Shown here one piece after another: positions 9,379-18,857 of a stretch of DNA of 55,913 nucleotides. This DNA is from Hydrogenophilaceae bacterium (lineage in GTDB: Bacteria > Pseudomonadota > Alphaproteobacteria > Caulobacterales > Aquidulcibacteraceae). The position numbers and the translations under genes are program-made. The stretch lies in the NCBI GenBank assembly GCA_013389015.1, contig JACAEE010000047.1:1-55913 (forward strand), read 5' to 3'. The stretch's first letter is position 1; each line of letters opens with the position of its first letter. The notes under the pieces are model-generated. The model was not told the origin of the DNA. It saw only the letters and a program-made list of their open reading frames with translations, and made no database searches.

Positions 9379-9951
9379 CAGTTTTACTGCGTGGTCCGGT
9401 GCCGCTATCCTCGCGTTCGAGAACTCCTGAGATTGGCCAAGGCGTTTTCGAAAATTCTCATCGCTCGTCACGAAAACGTCCCGGCTGTTGTGATCGTGGG
9501 CCCAAAACATCTGACGGTCGCAAAAGGCGTTGCGCCAGCGCTTCGCTTCCGGGATTTTGATGGTCTCAGACGAGACGCCCACGCTTGCAGCAAAATCGGA
9601 CCATGCGAATGGAATCGTGGGAAACAGCGTCTCGTGGATGAGACGTTCCCGCGCGGTCATTTCCGGCGTTCCGCCGAATAGGCCGACGCCCCAAAAGCCG
9701 ATACCCCAGTATGTAATCGTGGGAAGTACCTCAAGGTGTTCAAGCTTCAATGCGGCGAGTCGAGATTTGAACTCACCAAAGTTCTCTAGATAGGCGTCGC
9801 CGGGCTGACGTTCTGAAGCACTGACGGACACTACAGCGACATGCGCACGCCCTTCTGCGCTGGCGTCGGACAGTGCTCGCACCGCCGAAGCAGGCGGCCT
9901 GTTCTCCGCAAGATCGATGATGCAGTTAGTGTCCAGCGTGAAACTAAGCAT
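9373..9951 (-). CDS. PIN-like domain protein
   Basis: 192 aa. The N-terminus FTLDTNCIIDLAEN has the first PIN acidic site (Asp7, Asn9, Asp13). A later RDVFVTSDENFRKRL matches the C-terminal part of the PIN fold, where further acidic residues coordinate metal. PIN proteins are ribonucleases, often toxins, but this is longer than a VapC (about 130 aa) and I see no antitoxin gene beside it. The start at 9951 gives a clean PIN N-terminus; the frame is open to 10110. It lies 17 bp downstream of the two-TM protein, probably co-transcribed. Confidence 0.75.
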   Translation of the reverse strand: MLSFTLDTNCIIDLAENRPPASAVRALSDASAEGRAHVAVVSVSASERQPGDAYLENFGEFKSRLAALKLEHLEVLPTITYWGIGFWGVGLFGGTPEMTARERLIHETLFPTIPFAWSDFAASVGVSSETIKIPEAKRWRNAFCDRQMFWAHDHNSRDVFVTSDENFRKRLGQSQEFSNARIAAPDHAVKLL

Positions 9952-9968
9952 TTGTGACTGATGGCCGG

Positions 9969-10541
9969 CTAGGCAGGCTTTGCCAGTTGTTGGCGGAGGC
10001 GTCCACGATCCGCAGGGATGAGCATCCCAAGCGCCATTTCCAGCGATGCGGCAGGTGGGTCTTTGTGGCCAAGGTCTTTGCGAATGGCGGCAAAGAGCGC
10101 GCCCATCCACCTAGTCATGTGCGCCGGCGCCTGTTCTGGCTCCGCTGCCGGCAACTCCCCCATCTTGTCCAGCATGGCGATTGTCTCCGCGCTGCCCCAA
10201 ACTAGGAGCTTCGTGCGGATCGCTTGAAGCTTCTTCACGAGCGCTGTTTGTTCGTCCGGCGTCGGATTGATCTTCTTCTCATGAAAGAGCCCCATGAGCG
10301 TCCCGATCAGGTCGGAATAGACCGCTTGCTTCTCAGAGAAGAGCCGCGCATCGGTCTCCTTGTCCTTCGCCGCTCGATATTGGAATGATGCGGTGATGAT
10401 TGCGACCGCGATCCCGAAAACGCCGAGGACGAACTGCGGGTCGGTAAAACGAAACACGACGATGATGGCCGCCGCTGACGCCGCCATCACAATCAACACA
10501 ACTGCCAACGAAACCCACAAACCAGCGGCGCGCATACACAA
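9969..10541 (-). CDS. Small membrane protein, unknown function
   Basis: 190 aa with two hydrophobic segments near the N-terminus (about residues 6-30 and 36-53) and a long soluble helical part of mixed charge. I do not recognise the family. It overlaps the end of the beheaded RelE-UvrD frame (10493-10541) and precedes the PIN gene by 17 bp. A membrane anchor next to a nuclease fits a defence role, but nothing in the sequence shows it. Start ATG 10541 or 10535. Confidence 0.6.
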   Translation of the reverse strand: MCMRAAGLWVSLAVVLIVMAASAAAIIVVFRFTDPQFVLGVFGIAVAIITASFQYRAAKDKETDARLFSEKQAVYSDLIGTLMGLFHEKKINPTPDEQTALVKKLQAIRTKLLVWGSAETIAMLDKMGELPAAEPEQAPAHMTRWMGALFAAIRKDLGHKDPPAASLEMALGMLIPADRGRLRQQLAKPA

Positions 10542-11293
10542 TCCTCCGATCCTATTTTACGTCGATTCGGAGGCGCCGAGCGGCGGGAACAGAAATCGCC
10601 AAAAATCCTAGGACTGGACTTCTCCCACGGGGCATCCAGCGCCGCTTCCAGTTCGGCCGCATTCTCCACGACACGGATGCGTCGCAGCGCGTCTGGATGC
10701 GCGAACGGATCGGCCGAGGCTGGTACGGGCGGCGGTGGAAGTACGCCGTTGGCGACGTACGTCAGCAGCGCTTCTGCCGCTTCGGCGGGAAGGTGCGTAG
10801 CCAGATCGAGAAAGCGATCTTCGTTGGCGGATTTCAGTTCAGCGACCCAGTCCGCCGGCACGCCAATCGATAGGAGATCGGCGGCAGCTAGACCTTGGAA
10901 CACGGGAGGAGACGTGGGCGTCGGTGGAGGTGCAACGGCCCAAGTCGCCGCTACATCTTCGATCATCTCACGAACTTCGACGATCTGGATCGCGCCGGTG
11001 TTGGGATGCGCTTCGATCCGCCGGCGTTCAGCCCAGGCATACGCCTTGTCGTGGTGATCGACGTAGGCGAGCAGAAGGCTGCGATCGGTCTTGTGAACGA
11101 TGATGCGGATATCGCGATTGACCCGGATCGACCAGAAGTTCGGGTCCTTCGATCGCTCGATCCGATGGAACTGGAGCCCCGGCGCCGATGGATCAAGCTG
11201 AAGGTCGAAGGCGCTGGTCTTGACCGCCTTCTGATCCTGGGCTGGCAGCCGGGCGAGAGCGTCGGCGAATGTATCTGCGATCCGGAAATCCAC
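10493..11293 (-). pseudogene. Truncated RelE-UvrD type helicase
   Basis: The first about 225 residues match the N-terminal half of UvrD-family helicases with a RelE-like head: DFRIADTFADALARL, FHRIERSKDPNFWSIRVNRD and VDHHDKAYAWAERRRIEAHP, then a linker ending LEAALDAPWEK. In the family the helicase core with Walker A follows that point. Here the frame runs into about 42 unrelated residues (SSPRIFGD onward) and stops. The junction is near 10618. No ATPase motif remains, so helicase activity is lost; the RelE-like head could still be made. It lies 5 bp after the DEAH helicase in the same operon. Confidence 0.8.
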
Positions 11294-11298
11294 GATGT

Positions 11299-13884
11299 CT
11301 ACCCGCCGTCACTTTGATGCGCGTCGTCTAGCTCATGGAATTCCCCGGTGTCCGGGTTCCACAACACCCACGACCACTCCTGTCCTGTGGGTTGAACCTG
11401 ATCGTGCGGAATGAACCCCGCACCGCCATTCAAGCGATAGCTATAAAACAACGTAGGGAGACCAGTGTTGAATGGGTCGGCGAGCTTTGGCTCGATAATC
11501 TCTCGTTCGACGAAGTTCCCATTGTAGAGCACGCAAACGATGCTGCCCGGCTTGTAAACTTGGAACCATCCGTCAGGTGTCGAGATAGTGGAGCCAAGAT
11601 CGGCCTGTCCGGCGCCCAGCGTCTTCGTCCACTCGATCAATTGTGCGGTGATATCATCACCCACTATAGCGTCACCGCCGGCTAGGTCCGCCGCCTTGTC
11701 GAGTTGACTCACGTACCGCTCAAACTCGACGAACAGGTCCTCGGTTAAACGCAACCCTCCGTAAACGGCGTCGTAGATCACGACAGCATCGGTAAGGCGT
11801 TTCGGGCCTGCTTCGGTCAGCAGGGCGATATTGGTGTGGGTCGCATCGATATCTCTCGGGGAAATGCTTCGGTCGCGGCTGATCAGCCCCAACAGGCCCT
11901 CGGCAACATGTTCGCGAACGCCAGCCTTCTGAGTTCCTGCAAACCATGCCTCGTCAATCTTGATCACGACGCCGGTCGTTCGGAAGTCGCGCTGCTTCCT
12001 CGACATATTCGGATTCTCGGCTCGAAGGCCCTTGTAGGGAAAGGCCGTCCTGCCAATCGTATACCCTTCGACGCTTTCATTCACTTGGAGATGAACTTCG
12101 GCAACTAGCCCCGACTTTGCCCGCTTAATGCGACTATCGACGATGCCATCCGGTGAAAGGGAGAAGTTCGCCGTCTTGCGCAGCATCGGTCGTGTTTGAA
12201 CAGGGTGTGTCGACGCCACGACTCTTATCGAACGATCGTAGCTGCGGGTGCTCCACTCCAGGATTTTATAGGCTCGGCCCATGTGAAGGTAGTTGGCGCC
12301 TGGGTACGCTTCACGGATCGCTTGGTTCGTCGCGATGCTCCCAATAACCTGCTGGTACTCCCCTCGACCATCCTTGATCTGAAAGTTCGCTTCGCCGACT
12401 TGGCGCAACGGGTAGTTCAAATGCGGCGCATCGGAACCGACCTGGGCGATGTAGTCGAATTCACGGGGTCGCCCCGCTCCCGGCTTGGCGAGCCTAATCG
12501 CATCGGCGAATCCTTCCGGCCAATCCACGCCAGCCGGCAACGAAGCCTGATCACCGCCGAGAACTTCAACCTCATCGAGGAGACATCTGGCATGGGCGAA
12601 TTGAATGAACCTATTGCCGAGGTACAGGTATGAAGGCTCGACCGAACCGGCATAATAATCCTGGAAGGTTTCGCCGAAACGACGAAACGCGCTTGGTGGC
12701 GCGATGACGAAGAACACGCCTGGGCCAGATCGGCCTACTCGACCAATCCTCTGGCGAAACGCCTTGCGAGACTCCGGTACGCCGAGATTGATGCCAACCG
12801 ACATATCCGAAACGTCGATGCCCAGTTCCAGCGCTGAAGTAGCAACAACACCGTCCAGGCTTCCGCTTCGAAGAGCACGCTCGATGCGCGTGCGATCCTC
12901 GACTTCGTAGCCGCTTCGATAGGGCATAACGCCTTCTTCGTTGATCTGCCGGACAGTTCGTTCAACGCCCTGACGTGAGTCCATAAATCCGATGAACCGC
13001 CGGCGTGGAGACAAGGCGCGAACGCCTCGGGCGATGTCGGCCAGCGCAGTCTCGCCCGCAGCGCCATAGTCGGCGCCGTTTACGTGAATGATCTGGCGAG
13101 GATGGAACGGAGCGCCGTTGTCGCTCTCACTGACAACGGAATAGGTTAGGCCCGTAAGCCGATGCAGATGTTCTTCCGGGTCCCGGATAGTAGCCGTCGC
13201 CGCGATGACTTGCAGCCGACGGTTTTCCGATAACTGGTGGGTGGCTCGTCGCTTGGCGCTGATCATACGCCGGAGCAGGAAGGCGACGTTGCTTCCGAAT
13301 ACGGATTCGTAGACATGCGCTTCATCGAGAACCAGTAGAGCAAGCCGCTCAAGAAAGCGCCGGACCAGTCCACTGCCCACGTTTCTCATGAGCCATGCCT
13401 GACACACGTCAGGAGTCATCAAGACGATACGAGCCGCGTCGAGAGCGTCGCCACGTTCTGAAGTCGGCATATCTCCGTCGATCTTGACGATCGCCGACGA
13501 GTCCAGCCCCACGGCGCTCGCCATATCCAACCATCGGGCATGCTGATCCGAAGCGAGCGCCTTCAGCGGATAGAACACAAGGACCTTCGCCTCCGCATCT
13601 TCAAGGATGCGATGGAACGCCATGGCCTGGAAGATGAGCGACTTCCCCGATGCTGTCCCCGTCGCCACGACGATGTTCTCGCGCGCCAGCAGGCGGCTCA
13701 ACGCCAGTGATTGATGAGTCCACGCCGTTCCGTCCGGCGCCACGTTCCGCAGCGCTGGGCCCAAGGCGCCCGCCAACAACTCAGGAGGCAAGGGTGATCG
13801 CCGTTCCGGGCGGCCGGGCAGATCAAGCGTCTCGATCACTTCCAGGTTGAGCGCCCGGATCAATTCGGCAGCGATTTCGTTCAT
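11299..13884 (-). CDS. DEAH-box helicase, defence associated
   Basis: An 861-aa SF2 helicase. Walker A ATGTASGKS, DEAH (LVLDEAHVYES), motif III ATATIRDP, and a C-terminal helicase domain with motif VI QRIGRVGRSG. The later IYDAVYGGLRLTEDLF resembles the end region of YprA/DUF1998-type helicases, but I see no cysteine cluster there. It probably unwinds or translocates on DNA for the adjacent Mod/Res system. I chose ATG 13884; the frame is open to a TTG at 13941 that lacks a clear binding site. It is 128 bp after the methyltransferase and 5 bp before the truncated UvrD gene. Confidence 0.88.
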   Translation of the reverse strand: MNEIAAELIRALNLEVIETLDLPGRPERRSPLPPELLAGALGPALRNVAPDGTAWTHQSLALSRLLARENIVVATGTASGKSLIFQAMAFHRILEDAEAKVLVFYPLKALASDQHARWLDMASAVGLDSSAIVKIDGDMPTSERGDALDAARIVLMTPDVCQAWLMRNVGSGLVRRFLERLALLVLDEAHVYESVFGSNVAFLLRRMISAKRRATHQLSENRRLQVIAATATIRDPEEHLHRLTGLTYSVVSESDNGAPFHPRQIIHVNGADYGAAGETALADIARGVRALSPRRRFIGFMDSRQGVERTVRQINEEGVMPYRSGYEVEDRTRIERALRSGSLDGVVATSALELGIDVSDMSVGINLGVPESRKAFRQRIGRVGRSGPGVFFVIAPPSAFRRFGETFQDYYAGSVEPSYLYLGNRFIQFAHARCLLDEVEVLGGDQASLPAGVDWPEGFADAIRLAKPGAGRPREFDYIAQVGSDAPHLNYPLRQVGEANFQIKDGRGEYQQVIGSIATNQAIREAYPGANYLHMGRAYKILEWSTRSYDRSIRVVASTHPVQTRPMLRKTANFSLSPDGIVDSRIKRAKSGLVAEVHLQVNESVEGYTIGRTAFPYKGLRAENPNMSRKQRDFRTTGVVIKIDEAWFAGTQKAGVREHVAEGLLGLISRDRSISPRDIDATHTNIALLTEAGPKRLTDAVVIYDAVYGGLRLTEDLFVEFERYVSQLDKAADLAGGDAIVGDDITAQLIEWTKTLGAGQADLGSTISTPDGWFQVYKPGSIVCVLYNGNFVEREIIEPKLADPFNTGLPTLFYSYRLNGGAGFIPHDQVQPTGQEWSWVLWNPDTGEFHELDDAHQSDGG

Positions 13885-14012
13885 CCGTCGACCCTTGGAC
13901 CAACTGGAGATAGCATCATCGACACGCCGTAGTACGGTCAAGTGATGTGTCGAACTACTGATGCGAACGCAGTAGAGCCAAGATCATTGGCTCACTTAGG
14001 AAGTCGATCCGA

Positions 14013-16961
14013 CTATACCGAAAACACCTTCATCACTTCATCGCCGAAGTGGTTGATCACCTTGACGGCGATGCGATTCGTTTCGGGACGGGGGAACGGG
14101 CGTGAGGTGTCGCTGTAGAGCGTAGACCACGCTTCTTCGTTGATCTCAGCCTTCAGGGCGGCCTTTAGGCTCTTGTACGGATCGGAGGCGCCGAGGAAGT
14201 AGGCATGGCGGACGAAGAAGCTCTCTTCGTTGTAGTCCGTATCGATGAACCATGCGGCGATGCCCTTAGTGTCATTCGAGCGGATGTCGCCGGTGTTCGG
14301 ATCGAACACGTCCACGCCTTTGATCTGCACCTGGAGTTTGCCGTCATCGAGTTGCTTGATGTCGATGTCAGGCTCGCCGAACACAACGAAGAGATTGCCT
14401 TTGCCGGTGTTCTTCAAGTCCCCGGCCATGTGGAGGTCGGGGTTCATCTTGGCCTTCAGGATCGGCAGCGGGCCGAGCTTCTGGAACTCCGAGGCGTGGG
14501 CGTCGAAGTTGAAGGCGCAGGCGATCAGGACGTCGAACCGTGCCTCATTCGCTTCACGAGCGGCGGCGGCAAGATCGACGCGTGAGAGCGTGCCGAACTC
14601 CGGTCCGATAAAGATCGCCGCCCGTCGCTCGGTCTCGCCTTCCATGAAGCGGCCTTCGGCATTGACGTATTCGCCGGGCCAGCCCGTCGGGCGACCGAGG
14701 AACTTGATCGTATCCCGCTTCTCGGTCTGATGAATGCCGGCAGTCTCAAGGTGATCGAGGATCATCTCGGCGAAGTCGGTCGGCGGCGTGACGAACTTGG
14801 TGCAGCGACGTTTGGCGGCTTTGGCGCTCTGGTAGTCCAGCAGTTCTTCCTCGTCTGCCGGCACGACTCTATGCGGTGACAGGCTTTCGACTGTGAAAGG
14901 GCCGGCGACCCGCACCTTGGAGGAATCTATGTAAGGGCGATCGTAGAGCAGTTCGATGTCCGCACCTTTGGCGATCACATCGTCGATTTTCCCCTGCCGC
15001 TCGACGCGAAGCTTCCACCACTCGGCGTGCAGCGCTTTCGTCTTCTCCGACCAGGACGTTTCAGCCTCCCGAGGAATTTCCCATTCCTCGAATGAGCCCC
15101 CCAGAAGGCCGCCAAGTTCGATGCGCAAGAACTCAAGTTGCGAGTCGTAACCTTCCCAGATCGTATCGATCGCCGTGTTGCTCGCGATAGAACTAAGCAT
15201 GATGTGGGGGGCACGCTCATAAACGAAACCGTGACGCACATCGCTAAGGGTCGGTTCGTCGGCCTGAACTTTTCCCGTAAGCTCTTGCTCCTTGGATCGA
15301 CCGTCTCGGCTGTCTTTTAACAGATAGAATGGATAGCGGGCGCCCATAATGCGGGCACGTGCTAGCGCAAGCGCTACGCGCGATGTGTCGATCGTAATCC
15401 AGCGTCTGCCCCACTGCTCGGCGACCGTCGCGGTGGTGCCAGAACCGCAGGTCGGATCGAGTACGAGATCGCCGGGGTCGGTTGCCATCAACAGGCAGCG
15501 TTGTACAATTCCTGTGGCCGTCTCCACGACGTAGCGTCTGTCGGTAGCTCCTCCGAATTCAGTCCAGACATTCGAAATTGCGAAAACTCGAAAATCGTTG
15601 AACCGTCGAAGATACCTCAGGGCGGTTGCCTGCGGAATGAGCCGCCCGGCGCGCCGAAGGCGTTCCATTCCGACTTCGCTCGTTTTCCATCGACTCTGCG
15701 GTGTAGGAGTGAATTTTCGCCCCTCAACTTCAACCTCAAACCAAGAGGCCGCCCCAAGTCCCTTTTCTCGGCCCATGCTGGCCGATTGCAGTTGGTCCGC
15801 CGTATAGAAGTCGGCGCCTGCCTCCAGCGGCACATCGCCTAGGATTTCAGCTTGCGATGCCGGCCTGCGCTGGCCGCTCGCAAGAACGATCCCTGAATAA
15901 TGGGCACCGCCTTCACCTCCGGCTGCTTTGATGCGGTAGAGTGGACGGTACTTTGCCACGGAACGGTCTCTGGCGTACCAGAGGATGTAGTCCGCCACAC
16001 CGGAGATGAAATCGTTAGTCGCGGATGTCGTCTTAGTGAATGTGATTTCTGAAATCGCATTCTCGACACCGAAAACTTCATCCATCAGCGCCCGAACGCG
16101 ATGGACATTCTCATCGCCGATCTGCACGAAGATACTGCCGCTCCTGGCAAGAAGTTCCCTCATTACTGTCAGGCGATCACGCAGATACGTAAGATACGAA
16201 TGAATGCCGTCCTTCCACGTGTCTCGGAACGCTTTCACTTGCTCCGGTTCACGTGAAATGTCGGTCTGCTTGCCGTCCTTTACATCCCGCGATTGGGTCG
16301 AGACCTGCCAGTTCGAGTTGAACTTGATCCCGTATGGCGGATCGAAATAGATGCACTGGACCTTGCCGCGCAGCCCTTCCCGCACGGCGAGACTAGCCAT
16401 CACCTGAAGGCTGTCGCCCAGGATCATGCGGTTCGACCAGTGCTGGGCGTGCTGATAGAAGTCCGTGCGTTGATCGGGATCGAGGCCGTTGAAATCGGCG
16501 AACAAGTCCATGGTGTCGCCGGCGCCGCTCCCGTTCGCAGAACGCCGCGTCAAATCGTCGATGATCGCCTTCGGGTGTATTTTCTCTTGGATATAAATCG
16601 GGGGCACGTTGACCACGAGGTCAGACCAATCCTGCCGGTCCTTGCCGCGCCACACGAGTTGAGCGTCGCCGATTTCGATCTCACCCTTGGTCTCAAGCTG
16701 TTTGATCTGATCTTTCGTCAGCTTGATCTTCACGCCCTTCCAGACGATCTGCGGATCAAGGTCCTCGTCACGCTCGACCTTCTCGCCCTTGGCCAGCTTG
16801 GTGCGGCGAGGAAACGCCACCGGCGGCAGCGGGTTCATTTCCTCCAGCCGCTCGGCGACGTCCTGCAACTCCGCCGTCGGCACGTTGCGCCGGTGCGCGG
16901 CTTCGTGCGTCAGCGTCTCGATCTTCTTGCGCTTCGGCGCCGCCCTGGGTGTTCTAGCCAT
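14013..16961 (-). CDS. Type III-like DNA adenine methyltransferase (Mod)
   Basis: 982 aa. Beta-class order of amino-methyltransferase motifs: catalytic motif IV FDPPYG near residue 210 precedes the AdoMet-binding motif I DPTCGSGTT near residue 500. About 280 residues lie between, room for target recognition. The N-terminal 150 residues and the C-terminal 400 extend beyond a classical Mod (about 650 aa), as in the large Mods paired with Res proteins ending in a nuclease. It should methylate N6-adenine in a short site and protect the host. It starts 3 bp after the DUF262 stop, so it is co-translated. Target site unknown. Confidence 0.9.
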   Translation of the reverse strand: MARTPRAAPKRKKIETLTHEAAHRRNVPTAELQDVAERLEEMNPLPPVAFPRRTKLAKGEKVERDEDLDPQIVWKGVKIKLTKDQIKQLETKGEIEIGDAQLVWRGKDRQDWSDLVVNVPPIYIQEKIHPKAIIDDLTRRSANGSGAGDTMDLFADFNGLDPDQRTDFYQHAQHWSNRMILGDSLQVMASLAVREGLRGKVQCIYFDPPYGIKFNSNWQVSTQSRDVKDGKQTDISREPEQVKAFRDTWKDGIHSYLTYLRDRLTVMRELLARSGSIFVQIGDENVHRVRALMDEVFGVENAISEITFTKTTSATNDFISGVADYILWYARDRSVAKYRPLYRIKAAGGEGGAHYSGIVLASGQRRPASQAEILGDVPLEAGADFYTADQLQSASMGREKGLGAASWFEVEVEGRKFTPTPQSRWKTSEVGMERLRRAGRLIPQATALRYLRRFNDFRVFAISNVWTEFGGATDRRYVVETATGIVQRCLLMATDPGDLVLDPTCGSGTTATVAEQWGRRWITIDTSRVALALARARIMGARYPFYLLKDSRDGRSKEQELTGKVQADEPTLSDVRHGFVYERAPHIMLSSIASNTAIDTIWEGYDSQLEFLRIELGGLLGGSFEEWEIPREAETSWSEKTKALHAEWWKLRVERQGKIDDVIAKGADIELLYDRPYIDSSKVRVAGPFTVESLSPHRVVPADEEELLDYQSAKAAKRRCTKFVTPPTDFAEMILDHLETAGIHQTEKRDTIKFLGRPTGWPGEYVNAEGRFMEGETERRAAIFIGPEFGTLSRVDLAAAAREANEARFDVLIACAFNFDAHASEFQKLGPLPILKAKMNPDLHMAGDLKNTGKGNLFVVFGEPDIDIKQLDDGKLQVQIKGVDVFDPNTGDIRSNDTKGIAAWFIDTDYNEESFFVRHAYFLGASDPYKSLKAALKAEINEEAWSTLYSDTSRPFPRPETNRIAVKVINHFGDEVMKVFSV

Positions 16962-16964
16962 GAG

Positions 16965-18857
16965 TTAAGCAGCTTCTTCTGTGCTTGAGAGAATGGCGTC
17001 CCCAGCGTCTTCGTCAGACGTGTCTGCCTCAATCTCGATTATCTCAGCGGTCCCAGGGTGGTCCCGATGCACTGATTTACCGGTCGCATCTTCGATGAGA
17101 GCAATGAGGGCCTGCTGCCGGGCCGCGACGAAGGCCGCGTAGTCGTCCGCACGCAGCAACGTTGGGTCGATCAAATGCGAGGCGAGATACGCATCAAGAC
17201 GCTCACCCGGAATGGCGGGAGAATCCTTTCGGCCTTTCTCCAGACGCCCAATGTATACGCTGGGCGCCACGCCGCCGATGATGCGGTTGGTCCGCGCCGA
17301 CAGGGGTGTCTTGTTTATGATGGAGTCGAAGTCCAGCGGCGGCGGCTTTTGCTGCTTACACCAATCCTTCGGGAAGATGTGATGGATGTCCACGTTCTCG
17401 TTGAAGAAGACCGTGTGATCGAAATCCTGGCCGGACCGGAAGTCCTGAGCGCCTTTCTTCATCAGCAACGCGTTCATGCCTTTGTAGGCTGCTGAGAGCC
17501 GGCTCACCATGCTGCGTAAGCGCTCCGAGCGGAATGTCGCTTCCACGACTGTACCGGGCTCGCCCTTGCCATCGATCCAATCGAGGACCTCGACGACATC
17601 CTTGGCGAAGCGAGACTCCACCGCTGATCCATAAAGCTCCCCGAACACACCGTTCCAGTACCAGCGCGTCAGCTTCTGCCTCGGCCCTTCGTGGTCCCAT
17701 CGGTCGCCGAGTTCGGCGAGGATCGCGGCAAGCGGCACCAACTGCGTCTGATACGGCAGGTCGAACTCACGGTAGATACGCAGTGTATGCAGGAACTTGG
17801 CGGCGCGAACCAAGCCTTCTTCGACCTTATCGGCATATCTCTTATAGGCGGACAGCGGCAGGCTCAGCAGTGACTGGCGTGTGGCGCTCACCGCCGGAAG
17901 TTCACGCCCTTTTTTTCCTGCCTTCTCTTCGGCGGCACGACGCTCTCTCGTGTGGAGAAGGGAGATGGCCTGGAGGAATTCCGTCGAAGCAATCTTGGAA
18001 AGCACGCGAAACTTCTTCAGACGCGTCTCTCGACCTTCGTGACCGACGCCGCCGATCCAGTCTTTACGAAGCTCGAAACCGTCAGCGGCATACATCGCCG
18101 TAACAAGTTCGAATGCGTCGAGCGGCTTGCCGCCTGTGTTCACCTTCTCGAACACGAGACAAACGGCTTCCTTGGTCGTGTCGGCGCCTAGCGCGATGAC
18201 CGGCACCTGATAGTGCTTGAAGTTCTGGAGCACTTCGTTCTTGAAGCGTTGGAAGAAGCGACGCTTCTCCGGATCGCCCTTGTCGATCCAGTAATCGCCG
18301 AACCCATCCTGCCACGCATCCCAGTCGAACACCCGGTTCACCGGAAACATCAGGGATTCGTACTCGAGTTCTGGCGACGACAGATCAAGCTCCACGGTCT
18401 TGCCGAACGCCGCCTTCACCTTCCGATCTTCCGGCACACCGATGAACGCCTCTTCTCGGTCCCCTTGAGGGTCGAGCGCCTTCTGCATGTCGATGTAATA
18501 CCAAAAGCTCACCTTTACGCGGCGTGCCGTGATGGTCCTGACGACCTCCTTCCGCATGGTGGTCTGGTAGAGCGAGGTCATTCGTTGTTGACCATCGAGG
18601 AGCAGCGATTGCGGCTTCGTCGTGCTGGGGGGCGTGCCTTCGAGTTTTCTCGGTTTGAAGTCCACGTGCCCGCCGGTGTCCAGCGTCATCAAGGCGCCAA
18701 CAGGAAATCCCTCCGACACGGACGCCAATAGGCCGCGAATTCGTTCATCGTCCCAGACCCAACTGCGTTGGAAGTCCGGGAGTTGAAGCGTGCCTGCTTC
18801 GCATTCCTTCAACAGCGCTTCGAGCGAGACCGGATTGGTTCGGAACGTTGATGGCAC
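16965..18857 (-). CDS. DUF262/HNH protein, GmrSD-like
   Basis: 630 aa. The N-terminal DUF262 domain has LQLPDFQRSWVWDDERIRGL and LLLDGQQRMTSLY; the DGQQR motif is the ParB-like nucleotide site seen in GmrS. The C-terminal part has an HNH-type nuclease motif (DIHHIFPKDW) as in GmrD/DUF1524. GmrSD-type enzymes cut modified DNA. The GTG start at 18857 shares its G with the Res stop (TAGTG), so translation is coupled. The open frame upstream overlaps the Res gene and is not coding. Set between Res and Mod, it may be a second nuclease or a regulator of the complex. Confidence 0.88.
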   Translation of the reverse strand: MPSTFRTNPVSLEALLKECEAGTLQLPDFQRSWVWDDERIRGLLASVSEGFPVGALMTLDTGGHVDFKPRKLEGTPPSTTKPQSLLLDGQQRMTSLYQTTMRKEVVRTITARRVKVSFWYYIDMQKALDPQGDREEAFIGVPEDRKVKAAFGKTVELDLSSPELEYESLMFPVNRVFDWDAWQDGFGDYWIDKGDPEKRRFFQRFKNEVLQNFKHYQVPVIALGADTTKEAVCLVFEKVNTGGKPLDAFELVTAMYAADGFELRKDWIGGVGHEGRETRLKKFRVLSKIASTEFLQAISLLHTRERRAAEEKAGKKGRELPAVSATRQSLLSLPLSAYKRYADKVEEGLVRAAKFLHTLRIYREFDLPYQTQLVPLAAILAELGDRWDHEGPRQKLTRWYWNGVFGELYGSAVESRFAKDVVEVLDWIDGKGEPGTVVEATFRSERLRSMVSRLSAAYKGMNALLMKKGAQDFRSGQDFDHTVFFNENVDIHHIFPKDWCKQQKPPPLDFDSIINKTPLSARTNRIIGGVAPSVYIGRLEKGRKDSPAIPGERLDAYLASHLIDPTLLRADDYAAFVAARQQALIALIEDATGKSVHRDHPGTAEIIEIEADTSDEDAGDAILSSTEEAA

